From positions 1-6,459 of the forward strand of contig JACPQO010000258.1 of the NCBI GenBank assembly GCA_016190405.1: DNA of 6,459 nucleotides, given 5' to 3'. Below are positions 1 through 6,459 of this stretch, piece by piece. The first letter of the stretch is position 1, and every line of letters begins with the position of its first letter. The notes under the pieces are model-generated. The model saw nothing but the letters and a program-made list of their open reading frames with translations. It did not search any database and had not been told where the DNA came from. Made by a program: the position numbers and the translations under genes. The DNA comes from Chloroflexota bacterium (GTDB taxonomy: Bacteria > Chloroflexota > Dehalococcoidia > SM23-28-2 > RBG-16-64-32).

Positions 1-670
1 CTCCTGCGTCGGGCTGCGGGGGATTCGCATCCAGAACATCGTCAACGAACTCAACGGGGAGCGGATCGACGTGATCCAGTGGGACGCCGAGCCTAATCGC
101 TTTGTGGCCAACGCCCTCAGCCCGGCGCAGGTCCTCAGAGTCGGCATCAGCGAAGAGTCCAACACTGCTTCCGTCGTAGTCCCTGACCGGCAGCTGTCCC
201 TGGCCATTGGTAAGGAAGGCCAGAACGCCCGCCTGGCCGCCAAGCTCACCGGCTGGCGCATCGACATCAAGCCCGAATCGGCGGTCACGGAGGCCGTGGT
301 CACGGCCCCGATGCCCAAGGCGCCTGCCACCCGCCGGCCTAAGGCCGCCGCCGAAGAGCCGGTGGCCGCTCCGGAGCAGGCCCAGCCCTGGATGGAGGTC
401 ATCCAGGAAAGCGCGGAGGAGGCCGCTCCAGCCGAAGAGGTGGCGGCGGCAGAGGTCGCCGCGGCCGCGAAGGAGCCGGTAGCTGCCGGACCCAGGATCC
501 GCTTCGCGGAGGACCTGCCCCCCGTGCTCAGCGAGCAACCGAAAAAGAAGGCCAAGAAGGGCGAGAAGGCCGAGCGAGCGGCGGAACCAGAAGGCAAGAC
601 CAAGAAGGTCAAGCGAGCCCGCCGTCCGGCCGTCGTAGACGAAGAGGACTTCGAGGAACTGGACACGTAG
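1..670 (+). CDS. nusA: Transcription termination/antitermination factor NusA, C-terminal part (5' truncated)
   Basis: NusA binds RNA polymerase and nascent RNA and controls pausing, termination and antitermination. The reading frame is open from base 2 and gives 222 residues before the TAG at 668-670; the gene starts upstream of the window. The first residues ([19 protein letters not shown]) are the KH1 motif, followed by the NusA linker FVANALSPA. The second KH domain contains [19 protein letters not shown] at about 200-260. From about base 281 the KH homology stops and a tail of about 129 residues begins: Ala/Pro/Glu-rich, then Lys/Arg-rich ([13 protein letters not shown]), ending in the acidic EEDFEELDT. 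The tail shows no recognisable acidic-repeat (AR1/AR2) domain. The stop is 2 nt from the ylxR start, so the genes are very probably co-transcribed. Identity is clear from the KH motifs and gene order; the function of the tail is unknown. Confidence 0.96.
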   Translation, partial: SCVGLRGIRIQNIVNELNGERIDVIQWDAEPNRFVANALSPAQVLRVGISEESNTASVVVPDRQLSLAIGKEGQNARLAAKLTGWRIDIKPESAVTEAVVTAPMPKAPATRRPKAAAEEPVAAPEQAQPWMEVIQESAEEAAPAEEVAAAEVAAAAKEPVAAGPRIRFAEDLPPVLSEQPKKKAKKGEKAERAAEPEGKTKKVKRARRPAVVDEEDFEELDT

Positions 671-672
671 CC

Positions 673-977
673 GTGCCGGCAAAGACGCCTGTCCGCCCCA
701 AGCACCTCCCGCGCAGGACCTGCGTCGGTTGCGGCGCCGTCGCTGCCAAGCGCGACCTCGTTCGCGTGGTGCGCACGCCTGACGGGGAGGTAGCGCCTGA
801 CCCAACCGGAAAACGGGCCGGTCGCGGCGCCTACCTTTGCTCCAATTCACAATGCTGGGAGCTGTCCGTCAAACGGGGGAAGCTGGAACGGTCCCTGCAC
901 ACCAAGCTCACGGTCCAGGACGTCGAGAGACTCCGCTCGTTCGGGCAGGAGCTAGGAGCGGTCAAAGAGGAGCCGCG

Positions 978-981
<4 letters not shown>
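673..981 (+). CDS. ylxR: YlxR/RnpM family RNA-binding protein
   Basis: A 102-residue protein of the YlxR family (DUF448), encoded almost everywhere between nusA and infB. The Bacillus subtilis member was renamed RnpM because it binds the RNase P RNA and modulates RNase P. Visible family features are RTCVGCG (C17, C20), a central hydrophobic strand [10 protein letters not shown], the signature GRGAYLC (residues 50-56) and a further Cys at 61. C17, C20, C56 and C61 could form a metal site, which is inference. Length is close to the usual 90-100 residues. The start is GTG at 673, 2 nt after the nusA stop. The only Shine-Dalgarno-like sequence is a GAGGAA about 14 nt upstream inside nusA, so translation is probably coupled to nusA. 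The TGA at 979-981 overlaps the infB ATG as ATGA. No L7Ae-like gene follows, unlike in Bacillus. Confidence 0.93.
967..972 (+). promoter_or_regulatory. Ribosome binding site deciding the infB start
   Basis: GAGGAG at 967-972 lies 5 nt before the ATG at 978, which overlaps the ylxR stop (ATGA). This supports 978 over the in-frame TTG at 837, which would add 47 residues read out of frame through the conserved end of ylxR. Confidence 0.8.
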
Positions 982-2798
<1,817 letters not shown>

Positions 2799-2837
2799 CA
2801 GCAAGCGGCCCGCCCCGGAAAGAAGGCGCTATATACC

Positions 2838-3194
2838 TTGAGCCGACGTTTGCAGCGCCTCAACGTGCTCCTACGCCGGGAGCTGGCTGACCTGATTCGG
2901 TCCGAGCTGCGCGACCCGCGCCTGGCGGACATCGTCAGCGTGACCCGTGCCGATGTCTCGCCCGACCTCCAGAACGCCAGCGTCTACGTGAGCGTCCTGG
3001 GCGACGAGCAGGCGAAATCCGCGACCATGAAGGCCCTGGCGGCCGCCGCTCCCTTCCTCCGCCGCCACCTCACGGAGCGAATCACCATCCGGCGCACCCC
3101 CGTCCTCCACTTTTTCCTGGACGAGACCATCGAAGAGGCGGCCCGCGTCCTGGAACTGATGAAACGTATGCCCGAGCCGAAGGACCAGCCATGA
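2838..3194 (+). CDS. rbfA: 30S ribosome-binding factor RbfA
   Basis: A 118-residue single KH-like-domain protein that binds the 30S subunit and assists late 16S rRNA 5'-end maturation and cold adaptation. Family features seen are the N-terminal helix LNVLLRRELADLIRSELRDP (the RELxxII...ELxDPRL pattern), a strand VSVTRADVSPDLQNASVYVS, and the C-terminal RITIRRTPVLHFFLDETIEE, which corresponds to the usual R..P.L.F..D. Length is normal and there is no C-terminal extension. The start is TTG at 2838, chosen because it places the conserved N-terminal helix correctly and no ATG/GTG is better placed. Purine-rich GGAAAGAAGG at 2818-2827 is a rather distant Shine-Dalgarno. The 39-nt gap after infB is too short for an obvious independent promoter, so it is presumably in the same operon. 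The TGA at 3192-3194 overlaps an ATG that opens only a 2-codon frame. Confidence 0.93.
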   Translation: MSRRLQRLNVLLRRELADLIRSELRDPRLADIVSVTRADVSPDLQNASVYVSVLGDEQAKSATMKALAAAAPFLRRHLTERITIRRTPVLHFFLDETIEEAARVLELMKRMPEPKDQP

Positions 3195-3213
3195 GGTAGG
3201 CTCCCAAAGATAA

Positions 3214-3251
3214 GGGGCCAGTGCGGCCTGACCCACCCCCCGCAGGGCCCC
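3214..3251 (+). other. GC-rich hairpin in the rbfA-truB spacer
   Basis: GGGGCC (3214-3219) can pair with GGCCCC (3246-3251). After a small internal loop, GCGG (3223-3226) pairs with CCGC (3240-3243), leaving a 13-nt loop. No U-run follows, so it is not a standard intrinsic terminator. It may be an RNA processing or attenuation structure, or part of an inserted repeat. The pairing is seen in the sequence; the function is not known. Confidence 0.45.
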
Positions 3252-3310
3252 AGATTCCTTCGCGGAGGTACCGTGTACGGATCAGAACGGACTGGACGCT
3301 CAGAATGACA
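3251..3310 (+). repeat. Degenerate intergenic repeat-like sequence running into the truB start
   Basis: The left part CAGATTCCTTCGC (3251-3263) and right part GCTCAGAATGACA (3298-3310) look like the two halves of an intergenic repeat known from many environmental and Chloroflexota genomes, in which the halves nearly abut and which, when mistranslated, yields the peptide SLRMT. Here 34 nt separate them. ATTC (3254-3257) and GAAT (3303-3306) are complementary, as expected for a palindromic element. The right half contains the truB ATG at 3305-3307. Assignment is from memory of the repeat and from a single copy, so confidence is modest. Confidence 0.35.
3264..3308 (+). promoter_or_regulatory. 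Possible leader peptide and Shine-Dalgarno coupled to truB
   Basis: GGAGG (3264-3268) stands 4 nt before a GTG at 3273. This opens an 11-codon frame (MYGSERTGRSE) whose TGA at 3306-3308 overlaps the truB ATG (3305-3307) as ATGA. TruB itself has no Shine-Dalgarno directly upstream of its ATG. The arrangement therefore suggests that ribosomes load at the leader and re-initiate on truB by termination-reinitiation. Geometry is read directly; translation of the leader is inference. A short frame of this kind can occur by chance. Confidence 0.4.
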
Positions 3311-4240
3311 GCGACCTCCGGCATCCTCAACGTCGACAAGCCGGCCGGTTACACCTCCTTCCAGGTCGTCGCCCTGGTGCGCCGAGGCAGCGGCGTGCGC
3401 AAGGTAGGCCACGCCGGCACGCTGGACCCGGCGGCCACCGGGGTCCTCGTCGTTTGCCTGGGCCAGGCCGCGCGGGTCAGCGAGTACCTGATGGAACTGC
3501 CCAAGGTCTACCGGGCTGGCATCACCCTCGGCACTGCCACCGACACCTATGACGGCGAAGGTAAGCCCACCTTCACCGCTGACTTCAGCGGCATCAGCGA
3601 AGGGCAATTGATGGCGGCCCTATCGTCGTTCGTTGGATCGATCGAGCAGACGCCACCGGCGTTCAGCGCGGTCAAGGTGCGGGGCCAGCCAGCCTATCGT
3701 TTGGCCCGCAGGGGCCAGCAACCCCTCCTGAAGCCGCGCCCGGCCCGCATCGACCGGATCGAGGTGCTCCGGTTCCAGGCCCCGCTGGTCGAACTGCAGG
3801 TGGAGTGCGGCAAGGGCACGTACATCCGCAGCCTCGCCCACGACCTCGGTCAGCGGCTGGGGTGCGGCGCCCATCTTTCCGGCCTCACGCGGACGCGGGT
3901 GGGCCCATTCACGCTGGACTCGGCGGTCACGCTGGCCGAGTTGGAGGAGGCCCTAGCAGAGGGAACGTGGCCGTCCCTGCTGCTCCCAATCGACTGCGGC
4001 CTCATCGCCCTGCCCGCCGTGACTCTGGATATGGAGGACGAGAAGGACATCCGCCACGGCTGTCCCCTATCGGCGGGGCAGTCCGCCTTGGCGCCGCCGT
4101 CTGGACCCGTAGCCGGACAGCGCTGCCGCGCCTACGGCGAGGACGGCTCCCTGGTGGCCGTGATCACCTACGATAGTCGAGCGGACGTCTGGAGGCCGGA
4201 GAAGGTGTTCGCCCCGTCTGAGAAGGCCATCTCGTCATAA
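3305..4240 (+). CDS. truB: tRNA pseudouridine(55) synthase TruB
   Basis: Isomerises U55 in the T-loop of tRNAs to pseudouridine. From the ATG at 3305 it has 311 residues, the usual size. The N-terminal SGILNVDKPAGYTSF matches the family opening. The catalytic motif GHAGTLDPAATGVL (35-48) carries the nucleophile D41. The Tyr of KVYRAG (about residue 69) matches the active-site Tyr region, and GTATDTYDGEG (76-86) is the next conserved block. TPPAFSAVKVRGQPAY (116-131) and KGTYIRSLAHDLG (170-182) are further TruB signatures. A C-terminal PUA-like segment (CRAYGEDGSLVAVI, about 274-287) binds the acceptor side. Frame upstream to 3221 is open but unrelated in sequence, and family alignment starts at SGILNVDKP, so 3305 is preferred. 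No Shine-Dalgarno precedes it directly; see the leader feature. It probably ends the operon. Confidence 0.95.
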   Translation: MTATSGILNVDKPAGYTSFQVVALVRRGSGVRKVGHAGTLDPAATGVLVVCLGQAARVSEYLMELPKVYRAGITLGTATDTYDGEGKPTFTADFSGISEGQLMAALSSFVGSIEQTPPAFSAVKVRGQPAYRLARRGQQPLLKPRPARIDRIEVLRFQAPLVELQVECGKGTYIRSLAHDLGQRLGCGAHLSGLTRTRVGPFTLDSAVTLAELEEALAEGTWPSLLLPIDCGLIALPAVTLDMEDEKDIRHGCPLSAGQSALAPPSGPVAGQRCRAYGEDGSLVAVITYDSRADVWRPEKVFAPSEKAISS

Positions 4241-4283
4241 CGGCAAAGACGAGCGGCAGCGAAATTCACGTATTCGGCCTTGA

Positions 4284-4302
4284 AAGGGGCACTTCTCCCC
4301 TT
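4284..4302 (+). other. Hairpin between truB and the DUF5679 promoter, touching the -35 box
   Basis: AAGGGG (4284-4289) and CCCCTT (4297-4302) form a 6-bp stem with a 7-nt loop. The last two stem bases are the first two of the TTGACA -35 hexamer. It may be a weak factor-dependent terminator for the truB operon or an operator for the downstream promoter; there is no U-run. Apart from this hairpin and the following promoter, 4241-4372 shows nothing else I can name. Confidence 0.4.
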
Positions 4303-4328
4303 GACAAGACTTCCAGATTCATTATGCT
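4301..4328 (+). promoter_or_regulatory. Sigma70-type promoter for the DUF5679 gene
   Basis: A perfect TTGACA (4301-4306) is followed after 16 nt by TATGCT (4323-4328), which matches four of six positions of the -10 consensus. Transcription would start near 4335, leaving a leader of about 38 nt before the ATG at 4373. This is the best promoter-like pair I found in the window and separates the small gene from the truB operon. Confidence 0.65.
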
Positions 4329-4372
4329 TGTCGCAAAGGCAACGCGGTATCTGTAGTACACAAGGGGGAGAT

Positions 4373-4513
4373 ATGCAGGCCTATTGCCTCAAGTGTCGCA
4401 CCAAGAGGGAGATGCGCAACCCGCAGCCGGTCACCCTCAAGAACGGGCGGCCAGCAACCCAGGGCGCGTGCCCCGTGTGTGGCACTAAGATGTACCGCAT
4501 CGGCAAGGGCTAG
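4373..4513 (+). CDS. DUF5679 small zinc-ribbon protein
   Basis: A 46-residue protein of unknown function. Two CxxC pairs, YCLKC (C5, C8) and CPVC (C33, C36), should bind one zinc ion as a rubredoxin-like or zinc-ribbon knuckle. Between them are a basic stretch (TKREMRNPQ) and a strand TLKNGRPATQG, and the C-terminus is KMYRIGKG. The whole sequence fits the DUF5679 family, which I associate mostly with Chloroflexota and Actinomycetota. The ATG at 4373 is chosen over an in-frame start at 4280: it has a strong Shine-Dalgarno (AGGGGGAG ending 2 nt upstream, core AGGGGG with a 4-nt spacer), it matches the family start MQAYC, and the 4280 extension would begin upstream of the promoter. The mature-sized, cytoplasmic, basic protein could contact nucleic acid; that is inference. 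It has its own promoter and stands alone between truB and a convergent gene. Confidence 0.9.
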   Translation: MQAYCLKCRTKREMRNPQPVTLKNGRPATQGACPVCGTKMYRIGKG

Positions 4514-4552
4514 TCTCTAGCCCGGCCGCCCGGTCCCGCCAGCAGCGCCCTC

Positions 4553-4577
4553 GAGCGCCGGCTCGCGAGCTGCGCTC
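4553..4577 (+). terminator. Terminator-like hairpin downstream of the DUF5679 gene
   Basis: GAGCGC (4553-4558) pairs with GCGCTC (4572-4577). Inside lies the perfect palindrome GCTCGCGAGC (4561-4570), which can extend the structure. The stem starts about 40 nt after the stop codon. No U-run follows, so if it ends transcription it would do so with Rho or another factor. Confidence 0.35.
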
Positions 4578-4647
4578 AAGGTGCGCTGGTGGTTGGTATC
4601 TCGCTTATTCATGGCTTGAAGCGGGAAGCAGGACCGCAGCTTGAAAG

Positions 4648-4670
4648 CCTGTCCTGAGCGTAGTCGAAGG
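4648..4670 (+). repeat. Widespread 23-bp intergenic repeat
   Basis: The sequence begins CCTGTCCTGAGC and ends GTAGTCGAAGG. I recognise it as a repeat seen many times in intergenic DNA of Chloroflexota and other environmental genomes, where its translations (CPERSRR on this strand, LRLRSGQA on the other) appear in spurious predicted proteins. It is bracketed here by the 7-bp inverted repeat CCGCAGC/GCTGCGG. Only one copy is in this window, so the repeat status rests on recall. Its function is unknown. Confidence 0.6.
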
Positions 4671-4675
4671 GCTGC

Positions 4676-4697
4676 GGCATCGAAAAGAACCGATGCC
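4676..4697. terminator. 7-bp hairpin between convergent genes
   Basis: GGCATCG (4676-4682) and CGATGCC (4691-4697) form a perfect 7-bp stem with an 8-nt A-rich loop. It sits between the DUF5679 gene and the convergent phosphatase gene and could act on either strand. Neither side has a U-run, so a terminator role is only a possibility. It may equally be the 3' part of the surrounding repeat element. Confidence 0.35.
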
Positions 4698-4750
4698 CCG
4701 CTATTCATGGTGGGGTGTGGGTATCCTGCAAACCCTCAATCGGCGAGACG

Positions 4751-5425
4751 CTACCCGCTGGTGGCTCTGCCCTCTGTCACTCGTTCCAGCAGGACGAGAG
4801 GATTCCGGTTCGCTATCTCCTCAAGGTCCTCTTCGTTCAGGCCGGCGCCCAGGACCACGCGGCGAATCCGCTCCGGCGTCAGGAAGTCGAGCCCGTGGTT
4901 GTCCGAATCGACGATCAGGCGGGCGCCGGCCAGCCGGGCCACGCGCGCCACGTGACCGTTGGCGACGGCGTGGTCCGGCTTGGCCGATAGCTCCAGGAAG
5001 ACGCCGCGCTCGGCGGCCAGCTTCGCCTCCTCCAGGGTGATGAGCCCGGGATGAGCCAGCACATCGACCCGGCCGCAGATGATGGCGGCCAGGTTGGTGC
5101 CCTGCTCCACGGGCTCGGCGACCGTCTCGCCGTGGACCACCACGACCCAGGCGCCGGCCTGGCGGGCCGCCTCCGCCGCTTCGGCGATGCCGCCGGGCGG
5201 TACGTGCGTCAACTCCACCCCCGGCATGGCCAGGATATCCCAATGTTGGCGGGCCAGCGCGCAATCGCGCGATAGCTCCTGGGCGAAGCGGGCCAGGCTG
5301 CCGATCCCGGCGTGATCCGTTATAGCCAGCCCCCGGTAGCCGACGACGTGGGCGCGGCGCACCAGCTCTACGGGTGATAGAGAACCATCGCTTAGGGTAG
5401 AATGCGTGTGGAAGTCGTAGACCAA
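4751..5425 (-). CDS. PHP-domain phosphatase, histidinol-phosphatase-like
   Basis: A 224-residue metal-dependent phosphoesterase of the PHP superfamily, of the kind usually annotated histidinol phosphate phosphatase domain-containing. The metal-ligand motifs are complete: DFHTHSTLSDG (H6, H8, D13), AITDHAG (D37, H38), GVELTH (E71, H74), VVVHGE (H98), LAHPG (H125) and VDSDNHG (D173, D175, H177). GVELTHVPP and the HGETVAEPVEQGTN block mark the short subgroup found in archaea and some bacteria, shorter than HisK-type histidinol phosphatases. No signal peptide or membrane segment is seen. The start is TTG at 5425 with AAGAGG 6 nt upstream on this strand, placing the metal motif at the very N-terminus as usual. 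It is convergent with the DUF5679 gene and divergent from ino1. The substrate is uncertain: histidinol phosphate, another sugar or cyclitol phosphate, or a nucleotide are all possible. Confidence 0.88.
   Translation of the reverse strand: MVYDFHTHSTLSDGSLSPVELVRRAHVVGYRGLAITDHAGIGSLARFAQELSRDCALARQHWDILAMPGVELTHVPPGGIAEAAEAARQAGAWVVVVHGETVAEPVEQGTNLAAIICGRVDVLAHPGLITLEEAKLAAERGVFLELSAKPDHAVANGHVARVARLAGARLIVDSDNHGLDFLTPERIRRVVLGAGLNEEDLEEIANRNPLVLLERVTEGRATSG
5374..5403 (+). promoter_or_regulatory. Candidate promoter for ino1 inside the 5' end of the phosphatase gene
   Basis: GTGATA (5374-5379) and TAGAAT (5398-5403) with an 18-nt spacer match four and five of six consensus positions. Transcription would start near 5411 and run through about 145 nt before the ino1 start. 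No better + strand pair is visible in the intergenic gap itself. It overlaps the first codons of the divergent gene. Confidence 0.3.
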
Positions 5426-5431
5426 GGGGGA

Positions 5432-5437
5432 CCTCTT
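5432..5437 (-). promoter_or_regulatory. Ribosome binding site of the PHP phosphatase
   Basis: Read on the minus strand this is AAGAGG, 6 nt before the TTG start at 5425. It supports TTG as the true start; no ATG or GTG in frame is nearby. Confidence 0.65.
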
Positions 5438-5457
5438 CGTATCTGAGGGCTCGCCCC

Positions 5458-5487
5458 AGCATAGCAGACGCTAGGAGCGGCGAACAA
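5458..5487 (-). promoter_or_regulatory. Candidate promoter for the PHP phosphatase gene
   Basis: On the minus strand, TTGTTC (5482-5487) and TATGCT (5458-5463) are separated by 18 nt, and a TGN precedes the -10 as in extended -10 promoters. The -10 hexamer is the same as that of the DUF5679 promoter. A start near 5451 would give a leader of about 25 nt. Confidence 0.45.
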
Positions 5488-5541
5488 GGGTTCAAGATCA
5501 GGGATGAAGATGCGGCAGGCCGCCGGCAGGAGAAGGACCAG

Positions 5542-5547
5542 AAGGAG
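5542..5547 (+). promoter_or_regulatory. Ribosome binding site deciding the ino1 start
   Basis: AAGGAG lies 7 nt before the GTG at 5555. An in-frame ATG at 5504 exists but lacks a properly spaced Shine-Dalgarno and would add an Arg-rich stretch (RRRTRRRK) not expected in the family. Confidence 0.75.
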
Positions 5548-5554
5548 AAAGCCC

Positions 5555-6459
<905 letters not shown>

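Larger units (their letters stand above)
4606..4710 (+). repeat. Structured intergenic element flanked by a 9-bp direct repeat (MITE-like candidate)
   Basis: TATTCATGG occurs at 4606-4614 and again at 4702-4710, enclosing 87 nt. Within that interval GCGGG (4621-4625) is complementary to CCCGC (4697-4701), and CCGCAGC (4634-4640) to GCTGCGG (4671-4677). CAGGAC (4629-4634) is complementary to GTCCTG (4651-4656), and a 7-bp hairpin lies at 4676-4697. The 9-bp direct repeat could be a target-site duplication. It contains the 23-bp repeat described separately and no credible gene. Together with the hairpin at 4553-4577 this accounts for most of the gene-free stretch 4514-4750. In the remainder (4711-4750) I see nothing clear. 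That it moved as a unit is inference. Confidence 0.45.

Noticed and set aside
837..977. 47-residue N-terminal extension of IF2 from a TTG
   Set aside because: It overlaps the conserved end of ylxR in another frame, resembles nothing in IF2, and the ATG at 978 has a well-placed GAGGAG.
4280..4372. 31-residue upstream extension of the DUF5679 protein
   Set aside because: It would begin upstream of the predicted promoter, and the ATG at 4373 has a strong Shine-Dalgarno and matches the family start.
4514..4750. tRNA or other standard RNA gene in the gene-free stretch
   Set aside because: Several stems are present but no cloverleaf, anticodon arm or T-loop consensus can be arranged.
4517..4955. 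Open frames 4517-4708 (minus) and 4641-4955 (plus)
   Set aside because: Both translate the 23-bp intergenic repeat (LRLRSGQA and CPERSRR), a known source of false protein predictions, and the second runs antisense into the phosphatase gene.
4715..5315. Plus-strand frames opposite the PHP phosphatase gene
   Set aside because: The minus-strand protein has a complete set of PHP metal-binding motifs; these frames have no recognisable domains.
5504..5554. ATG 5504 as the ino1 start
   Set aside because: It is in frame but has no properly spaced Shine-Dalgarno and adds an Arg-rich stretch; GTG 5555 has AAGGAG at 7 nt.

Overview
The window is GC-rich (roughly two thirds G+C by eye) chromosomal DNA. 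I think it comes from a member of the Chloroflexota, possibly Dehalococcoidia-like. That is inference from three things: a 46-residue DUF5679 zinc-ribbon protein of a type I associate with that phylum, a 23-bp intergenic repeat (4648-4670) I associate with Chloroflexota and related environmental genomes, and an actinobacterial-type inositol-phosphate synthase. No rRNA or other phylogenetic marker is present to settle it.

Positions 1-4240 hold the conserved transcription/translation cluster nusA(3' end)-ylxR-infB-rbfA-truB, all on the + strand and tightly packed: 2 nt between nusA and ylxR, an ATGA overlap between ylxR and infB, and 39 nt between infB and rbfA. NusA, YlxR/RnpM, IF2, RbfA and TruB act in elongation/antitermination, RNase P modulation, initiation, 30S maturation and tRNA U55 pseudouridylation. 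The genes often found inside this cluster elsewhere (an L7Ae-type gene between ylxR and infB, nrnA between rbfA and truB) are absent. The 110-nt rbfA-truB gap is the one unusual junction. It holds a GC-rich hairpin, a repeat-like sequence, and an 11-codon leader frame with a good Shine-Dalgarno whose stop overlaps the truB ATG.

Positions 4241-4513 hold a separate unit: a good sigma70-type promoter, a hairpin touching its -35 box, and the DUF5679 gene. Positions 4514-4750 (237 nt) hold no credible gene. They contain a terminator-like hairpin and a roughly 90-bp structured repeat element flanked by a 9-bp direct repeat.

Positions 4751-5425 (- strand) encode a 224-residue PHP-domain phosphatase, convergent with DUF5679. 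Its 129-nt upstream gap separates it from the divergent, 3'-truncated ino1 (myo-inositol-phosphate synthase), which runs off the right edge. A phosphatase beside a synthase that makes a phosphorylated cyclitol is suggestive, but a functional link is only inferred.

No CRISPR array, tRNA, rRNA, transposase or obvious defence system was found. The coding content is mostly housekeeping, and the interest lies in the intergenic architecture.
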